Assembly: GCF_000517425.1 (NCBI RefSeq)
Contig: NZ_CP006569.1
Location: 3,648,760-3,712,759, forward strand
Direction of reading: 5' to 3'
Source of the DNA: Sodalis praecaptivus
GTDB lineage: Bacteria; Pseudomonadota; Gammaproteobacteria; Enterobacterales; Enterobacteriaceae
Length of the DNA: 64,000 nucleotides
In this document: positions 1 through 8,890 of the stretch, piece after piece
Position numbering within the stretch: position 1 is the stretch's first letter
Layout of the letters: each line of letters opens with the position of its first letter
Program-made: the position numbers and the translations under genes
Notes under the pieces: model-generated
Database searches by the model: none
What the model was told of the DNA's origin: nothing
Seen by the model: only the letters and a program-made list of their open reading frames with translations

Positions 1-718
1 AGGGTGCCGACATGGCGCCGAAACCATAAAGCATAAAGATCGTGAAGGCGATAAAACTCTTCAGCGATAACGACAAGGAAAAGGGGTTAAGCTGCGGGCA
101 GTAGCGGGAAAACACGCCGAGAATGATTTCCGATAACATCAACGTAATCAGCGTCGGCGCCGCAAGTATCAGGCTATTTTCCAATAAGAGGTGCGCCAGT
201 TTGCCAGCCACGTTCCAATGCGCCCCCAGCAACGAGGAGCCGGAGGGAAAGACGCGATAGCTCTGTACCAGCGCATTCATCAATAATACCATCCCGCCCT
301 GCGCCATAAAGATGGCGCCAAAAGAGAAACTCAGGAAGGACGACATGGTCGTGCTTTGCAGGCCGTTCACCGGGTCAATACTGTCGCTGATTGTCGCGCC
401 ACGCTGGTTATCGATGACTTCCCCTATCGCGCTGGCAATCCAAAACGGCAAACTCAGGATCATTGCCAGCATCAGCCCCGTCACACACTCCCTTGCGATG
501 AGCACCACCCAACCTTGATCCCTATCAGGAATGGGTTGTATGTCAGGCCAGATACCGATAAGCGTGATGAGGATAACCATATTTTTCACAATAAGATGTG
601 ACAATATGCGCCCGCCTAATAGGGGCAACAGCAAAAATACGGTGCCGACACGCACATACGCCAGCATGATGACCATGCTGTTTTCCTGGAAGCTGAAGAA
701 TAAGCTAATTAGCGGCAT
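1..718 (-). CDS. spaR: SpaR, type III secretion export gate protein (partial, 3' end outside window)
   Basis: Inner-membrane export-gate component of the SpaR/YscT/FliR family, which closes the SpaP-SpaQ helical pore of the injectisome. I translated the reverse strand from the ATG at 718: an open frame of about 239 codons runs off the left edge, so the last 20-25 residues of a roughly 263-residue family are missing. The family hallmark 'GEVIDNQRGATISDSIDP' lies near residue 100, followed by hydrophobic segments. It starts 13 bp after the spaQ stop, in the same inv/spa operon; spaS is expected next, beyond the window. The match to Salmonella SpaR is clear from sequence memory. Confidence 0.93.
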   Translation of the reverse strand, partial: MPLISLFFSFQENSMVIMLAYVRVGTVFLLLPLLGGRILSHLIVKNMVILITLIGIWPDIQPIPDRDQGWVVLIARECVTGLMLAMILSLPFWIASAIGEVIDNQRGATISDSIDPVNGLQSTTMSSFLSFSFGAIFMAQGGMVLLMNALVQSYRVFPSGSSLLGAHWNVAGKLAHLLLENSLILAAPTLITLMLSEIILGVFSRYCPQLNPFSLSLSLKSFIAFTIFMLYGFGAMSAP

Positions 719-731
719 AGACCCACTCTGT

Positions 732-986
732 TTACCGGAAACCCATCAGAAATGATTCTGTGGCGAATCGCAATCCTTCGCTGGCGAACCACCCCATTAA
801 CATGAGAAGGCAGGCAAAAACCGCCAGCATTTTTAAGCCAAACGGCAACGTTTGTTCTTGAATCTGCATTACCGTTTGGAATAAACCTACAACGAGCCCC
901 ACAATGGTCGCCATCGCGATGGGCACGGCCGAAAGCTTTAGCACCAAAAGTAAGGCTGAACTACCAATATAGGAAATTTCACTCAT
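732..986 (-). CDS. spaQ: SpaQ, type III secretion export gate protein (FliQ/YscS family)
   Basis: Small inner-membrane protein (84 aa) with two transmembrane helices, at about residues 11-36 and 48-70. In this family several copies wrap around the SpaP-SpaR core to build the export gate. The central 'GLFQTVMQIQEQTLPFG' is the conserved FliQ/YscS loop. Its ATG overlaps the spaP stop by 4 bp (983-986), so translation is probably coupled, and spaR follows 13 bp after its stop. Length and position match Salmonella spaQ. Confidence 0.96.
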   Translation of the reverse strand: MSEISYIGSSALLLVLKLSAVPIAMATIVGLVVGLFQTVMQIQEQTLPFGLKMLAVFACLLMLMGWFASEGLRFATESFLMGFR

Positions 987-1663
987 TGCTTAATCAAATC
1001 TGCATATTGCAGGATCAGCCCCTTGGTTAATATGGTCCAACCGTCCATTGCCACAAAAAGGATCAATTTAATAGGTATTGAGATAGTGACCGGGCTCATC
1101 ATCATCATCCCCAGCGCGAGCAATATACTGGAAACCACCATATCAATAACCACGAACGGGACATACAAAAAGAAGGCGATTTTAAATGCACTCTGTACCT
1201 CACTGAGCGCATAGGCCGGCATCAGCGTCATTAGCGGTAAGGATGTCATATTGTCTTCGCTACATTCCAAATCTGTCGACTGCTCATCGCCGCTTTGCCG
1301 ATGCTGGGTTTCACAAAAGAAGCGAATCAGTTTTTTATCCGAATAACGCACCAGATAGTCACGATAACTTCCCAAGCCTTGGTCAACAAATTGCATCGTA
1401 GATTCGATGTTATTGAAATTGGTCTGGTGCGTTTCGATATACCGGCTAATATTCTGACATACCGGCATCATGACGAAAGCGGTTAAGACCAAAGCGATAC
1501 CGTTCAGCGTGAGCGTAGAGGGTATTTGCTGTATACCCAGCGCATTTCGCACCATGACCAATACGATGGAGAATTTGATATAACAAGTTCCCCCCGCAAT
1601 GACAAAAGGTAATAGTGTGGCGAACGAGAGTAAGGCAATTAACGTCATGTCATTGGAGAGCAT
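983..1663 (-). CDS. spaP: SpaP, type III secretion export gate protein (FliP/YscR family)
   Basis: 226-residue polytopic inner-membrane protein; five copies form the core of the export gate. The N-terminal region 'GGTCYIKFSIVLVMVRNALG' is typical of the FliP/YscR family, with transmembrane segments near residues 7-29, 54-75, 160-185 and 195-215. The soluble segment at about residues 95-140 is periplasmic in homologues. The ATG at 1663 lies 4 bp after the spaO stop and the stop overlaps the spaQ start. Confidence 0.97.
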   Translation of the reverse strand: MLSNDMTLIALLSFATLLPFVIAGGTCYIKFSIVLVMVRNALGIQQIPSTLTLNGIALVLTAFVMMPVCQNISRYIETHQTNFNNIESTMQFVDQGLGSYRDYLVRYSDKKLIRFFCETQHRQSGDEQSTDLECSEDNMTSLPLMTLMPAYALSEVQSAFKIAFFLYVPFVVIDMVVSSILLALGMMMMSPVTISIPIKLILFVAMDGWTILTKGLILQYADLIKQ

Positions 1664-1667
1664 AGCG

Positions 1668-2579
1668 TCACTCTTTGTCCGACTTGAAGGTATTAAGTTT
1701 GGTGATTTCCACGGCCAGCCGATCGTCGGCCAGCGCCACCAGTTCCCCCTGGCCCACTAATTGTTGATTGAGGAAAATTTTGATGTTCTTTTCCACATTT
1801 TCCGACAAATCAAACGCGGTTCCCGGTTGCAGGTTGTCCAACTCCGCCAGCGGATAGGATTTCGCTTCGAGAACAAATTCCACCGTCACCGGTACGCGGC
1901 TCCAGTCAAAGAGCGGCAGTGTGTGCTGCGCTTGGGTATCCTCAATTGAGGGGTCGATAACATTATCCACAATGATTTCCTTCGATTGTGCTTGATGACA
2001 GCTGAAAATTGCGCGTCCGTTGACGGCTAAATACATTTCTGGTTGGGTAATCACTAACAGATCGCCCGTGTCCAACTTCGCCAGTTCCACCGCCGGCAAA
2101 CGGCTGCGTCCCAGGACGCAGCGCAGCTCGAACGGCAGAAGGCTGAGCTCGGCGCCGGCCGCTTGCGCTTCGGGGTAAGCTTCAACCGGCCAATCGGATA
2201 CATGCAGGGTGAACTCTTCGACCGGCAGCGTCAGCCATTGCGCCGGTAATGGGGTTGACGGCGCGCGGACCGCCCGCAGCGTCCATGTTTGTCCATACAG
2301 CGCTACGCTACCGACGCTCTCTTGCAATAGCGGGCACAGATAATCCAGCGGGATCTCCCGCCAGGGCATGCCCGGCAAGGCAGCCCGTTGCGCCGCCAGC
2401 CAGTCGGTGATGTCGACAAAACCCTCTTGGCACTGGCCATGCTCATTTTCCAGCGTGACTTGCAGGTAGCGTTGATTGGCGCAAACCGCCGCTATCACGC
2501 TTTGCGCCAGCGAGTTTTGTAACCGCAATAAACGCTGATGTTCCAAAGCCACCTGACGCAGACGAGAAAAAAGCTTCAT
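1668..2579 (-). CDS. spaO: SpaO, cytoplasmic sorting-platform (C-ring) protein
   Basis: 303-residue homologue of SpaO/YscQ, the FliM/FliN-like protein that forms the cytoplasmic sorting platform and docks substrate-chaperone complexes. The C-terminal part (about residues 225-297, containing 'VPVTVEFVLEAKSYPLAEL') is a SPOA surface-presentation domain; the N-terminal part is variable, as is usual. The ATG shares one base with the spaN stop (TAATG), indicating coupling. Salmonella spaO also gives a short form from an internal start; I could not identify such a start here with confidence. Confidence 0.93.
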   Translation of the reverse strand: MKLFSRLRQVALEHQRLLRLQNSLAQSVIAAVCANQRYLQVTLENEHGQCQEGFVDITDWLAAQRAALPGMPWREIPLDYLCPLLQESVGSVALYGQTWTLRAVRAPSTPLPAQWLTLPVEEFTLHVSDWPVEAYPEAQAAGAELSLLPFELRCVLGRSRLPAVELAKLDTGDLLVITQPEMYLAVNGRAIFSCHQAQSKEIIVDNVIDPSIEDTQAQHTLPLFDWSRVPVTVEFVLEAKSYPLAELDNLQPGTAFDLSENVEKNIKIFLNQQLVGQGELVALADDRLAVEITKLNTFKSDKE

Positions 2580-3454
2580 TACTGCGCCTCGGGATCCGGT
2601 TGTTCATCGGGATGGCGCTGCTGCTGCTGCTGACCTTCATCTTCGTCTGCCGGTACCACCACCATCGTGCTGTTACCCTGCCAGTGGTCCATCTCACGGT
2701 TCATCACATGGCCGACCTGCAGGCTTGAAGGCTGCAGCGTTAACACGCCGTCCTGCAGAGGACTGGGAGAAGCGGACAGTTTCACCGAATGATTGCCGGT
2801 CCAACCCTGAAAACGATATTCCATCGACAGGGTGTTACTTGGCGTCTCGGCCTGGGTTTTTACCAACGGCGACTGAGTCGATTTAGACTGCGGTGCCGGC
2901 GTCGCGACCTGCGGCAGTTCGGCATTCACCGGCGAGGTCATGGCGCTGTGGCCCTGCGGCTGGTTGGTCTGCCCCTCAACCGCGGCCGACTGCCGTCGGT
3001 TCTTGTCCGACTGCGACACCTGCCCGGACGACGCAGGTGCGGCAGACGCTGCCACGGCCGCCGTGCGGGCGGTGTCAGACTGTTGCGCTACGGTCTGTTG
3101 ACCGGCGGTAGACCGGCCCAACGTCGCCGCCCGGATGCTGTGGTCCGCGCTCTGGCTTTCCGCGTGCGACGTAGCGGCGGTTTTTCCACCGTTGATGCCG
3201 TCGTCGCCCACCGCTTTCGCTTGCCCTTTTTGCTCTTTTGTCTGCGCCAGTCCCCCTCGATTGAGCTGTAAATCCGGCCTGAGCAAATCGATCATCTGCT
3301 GTACGGCATAGGGTAGTGCCTCTGGCGATGCGCTGCGACGGTTTTGCTTCTTATCCTTCTCCCGCGGGCTCCAGTTCGCGCTGCTGTCGTCAATGGGTTT
3401 TATCACGTCGGACGGCATTGATACCGACGGTGCAAGTTCTGCTTTAGCGGACAT
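2579..3454 (-). CDS. spaN: SpaN/InvJ, needle-length control protein
   Basis: Hydrophilic 291-residue protein, rich in Gln, Ser and Pro, matching InvJ/SpaN, the secreted ruler that fixes needle length and triggers the switch to effector export. The C-terminal segment with 'YRFQGWTGNHSVKL', followed by a Gln/Glu/Asp-rich tail, resembles the conserved end of Salmonella InvJ. I chose the ATG at 3454 because the longer open frame upstream only overlaps spaM and reads as low-complexity shadow; this start leaves an 11-bp overlap with spaM. The middle of the protein is poorly conserved, so assignment rests on its C-terminus and operon position. Confidence 0.88.
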   Translation of the reverse strand: MSAKAELAPSVSMPSDVIKPIDDSSANWSPREKDKKQNRRSASPEALPYAVQQMIDLLRPDLQLNRGGLAQTKEQKGQAKAVGDDGINGGKTAATSHAESQSADHSIRAATLGRSTAGQQTVAQQSDTARTAAVAASAAPASSGQVSQSDKNRRQSAAVEGQTNQPQGHSAMTSPVNAELPQVATPAPQSKSTQSPLVKTQAETPSNTLSMEYRFQGWTGNHSVKLSASPSPLQDGVLTLQPSSLQVGHVMNREMDHWQGNSTMVVVPADEDEGQQQQQRHPDEQPDPEAQ

Positions 3455-3896
3455 AATTTGCCATCTCCTGTATGTCGTTCTCGTTTTGCCTTTCCCGGCG
3501 ACGCAAATGCTGCGCACGCACGGAATGAAAATAGCGGTCGATCTTGCGCTGCCGTTTTTCCAGGGCATTGATCTGCAATTGATAATGTTGCAGCTGCTGC
3601 AATTGCTCCTCGCGCTGCTCCGCCAGTTCCAGCAACTGCTGTTCAAACTCTTCCTGCCGGCTTAGCAATACCGCCTGACGGCGCTGCTGCTCATATAATG
3701 TGGCGCGGGTCACCGCCCCCTTGATCTGGCAGGCCGCCACCTCCTGCAGCAGCGCTGCCGACTGACGCAGGCATTCATCGCGCTGCTGTTCCAACGCCGC
3801 CAGCTCGCGCGCGATGAGCTGGGTTTGCCGCGTAAAACCCTGCTGTTTCCGATTCAATAGAGAAATAAACTGCTGCCCTCTACGCCAGACATTCAT
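3444..3896 (-). CDS. spaM: SpaM/InvI, ATPase central stalk protein
   Basis: 150-residue protein made almost wholly of charged heptad-like helix ('LAEQREEQLQQLQHYQLQIN'), the coiled-coil architecture of SpaM/YscO/FliJ, which sits in the centre of the InvC hexamer and links it to InvA. It lies between the ATPase and ruler genes as in SPI-1. The start overlaps the end of invC by 17 bp and the stop overlaps spaN by 11 bp. Sequence conservation in this family is low; coiled-coil nature, length and gene order support the call. Confidence 0.88.
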   Translation of the reverse strand: MNVWRRGQQFISLLNRKQQGFTRQTQLIARELAALEQQRDECLRQSAALLQEVAACQIKGAVTRATLYEQQRRQAVLLSRQEEFEQQLLELAEQREEQLQQLQHYQLQINALEKRQRKIDRYFHSVRAQHLRRRERQNENDIQEMANYVR

Positions 3897-5190
3897 TCAT
3901 TTGCTCCAGGGTTTGGGTTAATTCCATATGCTCGGCCAGCGGCTGGCGCAAAAACTCACTCATTACCGTTTTCTTATCAAAGGCGTTATCGTTCTCTTCA
4001 TTTTCGCCCCGGCGGTATTCGCCCAAGTCCAGATAGAGCTGCATGTCCCGCTGGCGAACCAGTAAATCCCGAAAACGAACGGCCGCGCGCTGTTGTTTCT
4101 GATCGGTAATTTGTAAAAACAACCGGCTGGTACTGCGCAATATGTCAATGGCGGGGTAATGCCCCTGGGATGCCAGGGTGGGGCTGAGATAAATATGCCC
4201 GTCCAGAATCGACCGGACTTCATCGCCGATGGCATCAGGCTCTTCATCATTTTCCAGCAGCACGGTATAAAAGGCGGTAATCGACCCCAGCCGGCTGCTG
4301 CCGGGTCGTTCAAGCAGCTTGGGCAAGCGTTCAAATACCGACGCGGGATAGCCACGCCGCGCGGGTAATTCCCCCATGCTTAAGGCCATATCGCGCAATG
4401 CCCGCGCATAACGCGTAATGGAATCGATGAACAGCAGCACGTTTTTGCCCTGATCGCGAAAATATTCGGCGACGGTGGTGGCAACCTGCGCCGCATTGCA
4501 GCGTTCCACCGCAGAGCGGTCCGAGGTAGAATTCACCAGCACCACTTTCCCGCTGCGCGAGGAGTGTTTTAGCTCCTCAATAAATTCCGTCACTTCGCGG
4601 CCGCGCTCGCCGATAAGACCGACCACATAAACGTCGGCCTCAGAGTGCTCAATCAGCATATTCATCAACGAGGTTTTCCCGCAGCCCGCCGCGGCAAAAA
4701 TGCCCAAACGCTGCCCGTGTCCGCAAGTCAGCAATCCATCAATGGCGCGGATCCGCGTGACGAGTTTTTCAGCAATGGGCCGACGTTCGGTAAAATGCAG
4801 CGCCTCTGCGTCAATCGGGCGATGTTCGGTGACGGTCAGCGTTTCATCCGTCGCCCCGTCCAGTCGTGCGCAGATATTGCCCAACGGGTCAAGCACCGCG
4901 CCCAATAAGGCATCTCCCAGACCGATTTGGAAGGGTTTGCCGGTGGGCACCAAGAGGTGATGCTGGGAAAATCCCGCACTGTCGCATAGCAGGCTCAGCA
5001 TGGTACGACTGCCGTTAAAGCCAATGACCTGGGCGTAGCCCGCCAGAGAAGTGTCGTTAATCGATGATTGCACTTCACAGACTTCGCCGATCGCGGCCGC
5101 CGGCAAACTGGCTTCAATAATGTTTCCCTGGATCCGCGTGGGATGGGCCGCATAATCAAAACAATTTTGCAGAGGACTTCTTCTCATCAT
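3880..5190 (-). CDS. invC: InvC, type III secretion ATPase
   Basis: 436-residue F1-like ATPase that strips chaperones from and unfolds substrates at the base of the injectisome. The Walker A loop 'FAAAGCGKTS' has its lysine at about residue 172. 'GLIGERGREVTEFIEEL', 'VLLFIDSITRYARALRD' (Walker B) and 'GELPARRGYPASVF' are canonical for the InvC/FliI/YscN family. The N-terminal beta-barrel occupies about residues 1-95 and the C-terminal stalk-binding domain about 350-436. Two ATG codons lie in tandem at 5190 and 5187, after a GAGG ribosome site. Full length with no lesions. Confidence 0.98.
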   Translation of the reverse strand: MMRRSPLQNCFDYAAHPTRIQGNIIEASLPAAAIGEVCEVQSSINDTSLAGYAQVIGFNGSRTMLSLLCDSAGFSQHHLLVPTGKPFQIGLGDALLGAVLDPLGNICARLDGATDETLTVTEHRPIDAEALHFTERRPIAEKLVTRIRAIDGLLTCGHGQRLGIFAAAGCGKTSLMNMLIEHSEADVYVVGLIGERGREVTEFIEELKHSSRSGKVVLVNSTSDRSAVERCNAAQVATTVAEYFRDQGKNVLLFIDSITRYARALRDMALSMGELPARRGYPASVFERLPKLLERPGSSRLGSITAFYTVLLENDEEPDAIGDEVRSILDGHIYLSPTLASQGHYPAIDILRSTSRLFLQITDQKQQRAAVRFRDLLVRQRDMQLYLDLGEYRRGENEENDNAFDKKTVMSEFLRQPLAEHMELTQTLEQMNECLA

Positions 5191-5197
5191 TGATGCC

Positions 5198-5605
5198 TCA
5201 GGCCATCGCCGCCTGATAATCCATCAAGAGAGTAAAGTAGGCGTCCAGCATTTCGGTGAATGAGGTTACCGACTCTAACGACTCTTTTTTTACTTGCGCC
5301 CTGAATTCAAGATTTCCGTCTATTTCCACCAATGAGGGCTGGCCGAAATTGAAGCAATCGTTGTGGGTGGTAATCATAAGCGGCAGTAAATTTGCGCTGT
5401 TAAAGCTCAGCGCGTTCTGATTAAACTCACCCAACACCGACCATATCCAGGTTTCATCCTCCTGAGTAATGATATTGATGTCGGGATTGTCATCGGTCAG
5501 CTTTAGCGTAATGGTAGAGTGATCATCAAGGCTGCCCTGCGCCACATCACCGATGCCCATTTGCTCTAGAGAAGACATTAATAATTCTGAGACCTTATAA
5601 CTCAT
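5198..5605 (-). CDS. invB: InvB/SpaK, type III secretion effector chaperone
   Basis: 135-residue acidic protein of the class IB chaperone family (InvB, Spa15, YsaK), which as a dimer binds several effectors and delivers them to the ATPase. The motif 'DETWIWSVLGEFN' in the middle and the C-terminal 'EMLDAYFTLLMDYQ' helix fit the InvB fold. It lies between invA and invC as in SPI-1 and the Shigella mxi-spa locus, 7 bp upstream of invC. As a multi-cargo chaperone it may also serve effectors encoded outside this island. Confidence 0.9.
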   Translation of the reverse strand: MSYKVSELLMSSLEQMGIGDVAQGSLDDHSTITLKLTDDNPDINIITQEDETWIWSVLGEFNQNALSFNSANLLPLMITTHNDCFNFGQPSLVEIDGNLEFRAQVKKESLESVTSFTEMLDAYFTLLMDYQAAMA

Positions 5606-5634
5606 GATGATTTCCTTTGTTGTGGTTTGATGAA

Positions 5635-7689
5635 CTAACTTGTTTGAATAGTGGCAATAATGTCGATGTCGATTCCATCAGTCATTTCATTGAATGACAG
5701 CACCTCCAGCTCCGGATAACGTCCTTCCACCAGTTTTTTGATAAAACGCCTTATATCAACCGATACCAACAAAATAATGTCTCGGGCCGCCATTCCGTTA
5801 TCAGTGAGGCAGGCCGTGAGATAATGCAAAATTTCATCAATCTCGGGCGGCGTTAAATTGATAAAGCTGCCGCCGGATGTTTGCCGGATACCGCCGCGAA
5901 TCTTTTCTTCAATATCATGAGCAAACACTAACGCGCGGATCTTCCCGAGATAAGAAAAACGATTGCAGATATAGCGCCCCAGCGCGCCGCGCACGTGCTC
6001 TACCAGCATAATCGGGTCTTTCTCTTTCGGTCCCCATTGCACCAGAGATTCGAGAATAAGCTTCATGTTGCGAATCGAAATTCTTTCCTGCAGCAACCTT
6101 TGAAATACTTCAGAGATACGCTGCACCGTATTATTGCGGTAACTTTCTTTCAGCAACTCAGGGTACTTTTTCTCTAAATCATCCAGCAGCATTTTGGTTT
6201 CCTGAATACCGAAGAATTCAGAAATATTATGGGTAAGCAGTGTGGATATGCAGAAATAGAATTCATCAATGGCAGATCGCGTGATGTATCCCATTTTATG
6301 TGCGTTATCCGCTTTCTCTTCCGGCAACCAATAACTCACGCCTTGCGGCGTGTTGATGCTCTCGACGCTGTTATCCAACATCTTGAGCTCTTCGCCGTTG
6401 ATCAATATTTTATGCATCCCCGGTATCAGCATATAGTCCGCGACGGGGATCTCATTGATGGCAATATTCATCGAAGCACATACCGACTTGGGCGCATAAC
6501 CGATGGTGATCTCCGGCAACCTTACGCCATATTCAATGAAAAAGGTTTTTTTTAGCCGCGAGGCTAAATTGTGCTGTTCCAGCTTTGGCTTGAATGTCTC
6601 ATTGAACGTGATCATCAGCGGTAAGGTCTCCGGAATGATATCGCCGTCAATGGTGACCGCCTCAGACTGGGCCTCGTCGTCGGCGCCCTTCTCGCGATGA
6701 CTTTCACCGCTTTTGTTCTTATGCCGGTTGCGCCATTTATCTTTAAAATAAATCGCAATCAATAGCGCCGACAGCACCATAAACACCGGTAACGGGAATC
6801 CAGGTAAGAATCCCATCGCCAGCGCCAGGCAGGCGGTGACCATGAGGGTCGACTGATTCGCGAACAGATCGGTAATGATCTTGGAACCGAGATTGTTGTT
6901 TTTATTGTTGTTGACCCGGGTGACAATAAACCCGCCGCTGATGGAGATAAGCAGCGCGGGAATTTGCGCCACCAGCGCATCACCAATCGACAAGTGGGTA
7001 TAAACGGTAAGCGCCTCGGAAAGCTCCATACCGTGCTGAACCATACCGACCGAAATCCCGCCTATCAAGTTGACAAAGATGATGATAATACCGGCGATGG
7101 CATCACCCTTGATGAATTTCATCGCGCCGTCAAGCGCACCGTACAGTTGACTCTCCGCTTCCAATACTTCACGTCGTTTCTTGACGCCATCCTCATCGAG
7201 TACCCCCGCTTTCAAATCGGCATCGATGCTCATCTGTTTGCCCGGCATGGCATCCAGGGAGAAACGCGCCGCCACTTCTGCGATACGCTCTGACCCTTTG
7301 GTGATAACGATAAATTGCACGACGGTGACGATAAAGAAGATGACGAAACCGACCACCAAATTATCGCCTATGACGAATTGCCCAAAGCTGGCCACGATTT
7401 CACCGGCGTCCGCATCCATTAATACCAGCCGACTGGTACTAATGGATATCGCCAGGCGAAATAGCGTCGTGACGAGCAAGATGGACGGAAAGCTGGAAAA
7501 GTCCAAAATTCGTGAAATATAGAATGATCCCATGAAAATCAGGATCGCCATGGTCAAATTAAGCCCTATAAGAAAGTCAATCAAATAGGTTGGCAAAGGT
7601 ATAATCAGCATGACGATAACGAGTACCATCATCGCCAGAATAATAAGCTCCGGCCGTGATTTAATCTGATACAAAAGTGAATTTATCAT
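5635..7689 (-). CDS. invA: InvA, type III secretion major export apparatus protein
   Basis: 684-residue inner-membrane protein that forms the nonameric export gate and cytosolic ring. The N-terminal half has about eight transmembrane segments. The FHIPEP signature, including 'SLDAMPGKQMSIDADLKAG', lies near residues 139-161. A charged linker at about 325-350 precedes the large cytosolic domain. Length equals Salmonella InvA (685 aa) and the frame is intact. The gap to invE on its 5' side is 85 bp with no gene; the gap to invB is 29 bp. Confidence 0.98.
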   Translation of the reverse strand: MINSLLYQIKSRPELIILAMMVLVIVMLIIPLPTYLIDFLIGLNLTMAILIFMGSFYISRILDFSSFPSILLVTTLFRLAISISTSRLVLMDADAGEIVASFGQFVIGDNLVVGFVIFFIVTVVQFIVITKGSERIAEVAARFSLDAMPGKQMSIDADLKAGVLDEDGVKKRREVLEAESQLYGALDGAMKFIKGDAIAGIIIIFVNLIGGISVGMVQHGMELSEALTVYTHLSIGDALVAQIPALLISISGGFIVTRVNNNKNNNLGSKIITDLFANQSTLMVTACLALAMGFLPGFPLPVFMVLSALLIAIYFKDKWRNRHKNKSGESHREKGADDEAQSEAVTIDGDIIPETLPLMITFNETFKPKLEQHNLASRLKKTFFIEYGVRLPEITIGYAPKSVCASMNIAINEIPVADYMLIPGMHKILINGEELKMLDNSVESINTPQGVSYWLPEEKADNAHKMGYITRSAIDEFYFCISTLLTHNISEFFGIQETKMLLDDLEKKYPELLKESYRNNTVQRISEVFQRLLQERISIRNMKLILESLVQWGPKEKDPIMLVEHVRGALGRYICNRFSYLGKIRALVFAHDIEEKIRGGIRQTSGGSFINLTPPEIDEILHYLTACLTDNGMAARDIILLVSVDIRRFIKKLVEGRYPELEVLSFNEMTDGIDIDIIATIQTS

Positions 7690-7774
7690 TATTTATACTA
7701 AATCATCTAATCAAGGCTAAGAAGTACACCGATATTCGATCCCATCATCGGACGACTGCGCAGTTAAGTTGTTA

Positions 7775-8875
7775 TCAGCTGTGAAAATCTTTCCAGGCAC
7801 CGCTTTTCTTTTCTATCGCAAAGAGTTCGGACAAATAGTCTTCGCACAACGTCAGAACGCTTTCACGATCTTCCTCCACGGCATATAACACCGTAGGCGT
7901 TTGATTGAATATACCGCGCATCGACTGCATGAAATTAGTCTTTCGTCTAACGCTTTGCCGCCGTAGATTCTTTTTGACGAACTCCGTCAGCGCGGCGATG
8001 AGTTTTTTATGATCTAACAAACCGAGTAAAAATAGATTTATCGCTTCGCTTTCATAATCTTCACGCGGCTGTCGCAAAGTGAGTTTAGCCAACTCCTTCA
8101 TTAACATAAGGTCCAGAGTATTCAATATACGCGCATCAGACAACTTACTGCCGAGCGGCCCATACTCCTCGCTATTCAAGCCCGGTAGCGTGGATTTCAT
8201 ATCGCAGACTAACGCGCGCAAGGTAAAGGCCAGCAGCCGGGTACGGTGTTTAATGCCAAATTGCGCAATCCAGTCCTGATAAATATAGGCGGCGGCCAGA
8301 TCCATTTCGATGAATTGCTGGTAGCTGGCCCGTAACGCTTTTGCCGTCAGGTTTGCCACGCCTTGACTGAACTGTTTCGCGCATTGGCCCACATTGGCGC
8401 CGGCGTTCATTTTTCGTTGATCCGCATGTTTTTCGAGGTCGGCAATCGCTTTTTCCAGCTCTTTCTTTTGCAGGGCTGAAAGTCTCTGCCGATACAACAG
8501 CTCCCTTAACGCCAAAATTAAATCACTGTCGTCAGGAAACAGACTGCGGGCTTCGGAAAGTAAGCGGGTATAGCTCATCTTTCCTTTGCCGAGAACGGTA
8601 ATCAGCGCGTTGATCTTTTCGTCGGCCGACTCTTCAAGCATTTGCGAGAGGAAATCATTTTCTTCAATGTCATTCCCTTTACCGCGCCTGTTCATGCGGC
8701 GAAAAGCGTTAAATACCTGGCCCATCTCCTCCATGCCTAACGCAATTTCCGTCTCCAGACTGACCTCAACCACCGGCATACCGTCATCGATGGGAATCGA
8801 TTCGCTCTGCCCTGTCTTAGCGGATAGGGAAATGAAATCCCGAAAACTTCTTGTATCTATCGAATTGATCGCCAT
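7775..8875 (-). CDS. invE: InvE, type III secretion gatekeeper
   Basis: 366-residue cytosolic protein of the InvE/MxiC/YopN-TyeA family, which holds back effectors until translocators have been exported. The 'ALGMEEMGQVFNAFRRMNRRG' region lies near residues 46-66, and the C-terminal part (from about residue 290) matches the TyeA-like end. It lies 15 bp downstream of invG and upstream of invA, the SPI-1 order. The ATG at 8875 is the first plausible start. Length agrees with Salmonella InvE (372 aa). Confidence 0.93.
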   Translation of the reverse strand: MAINSIDTRSFRDFISLSAKTGQSESIPIDDGMPVVEVSLETEIALGMEEMGQVFNAFRRMNRRGKGNDIEENDFLSQMLEESADEKINALITVLGKGKMSYTRLLSEARSLFPDDSDLILALRELLYRQRLSALQKKELEKAIADLEKHADQRKMNAGANVGQCAKQFSQGVANLTAKALRASYQQFIEMDLAAAYIYQDWIAQFGIKHRTRLLAFTLRALVCDMKSTLPGLNSEEYGPLGSKLSDARILNTLDLMLMKELAKLTLRQPREDYESEAINLFLLGLLDHKKLIAALTEFVKKNLRRQSVRRKTNFMQSMRGIFNQTPTVLYAVEEDRESVLTLCEDYLSELFAIEKKSGAWKDFHS

Positions 8876-8890
8876 CGTACCGCTCTCGGA

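Noticed and set aside
2443-2697. Open frame on the minus strand across the spaO/spaN junction
   Set aside because: It is an out-of-frame shadow of spaN and spaO; the overlapping genes have clear family matches.
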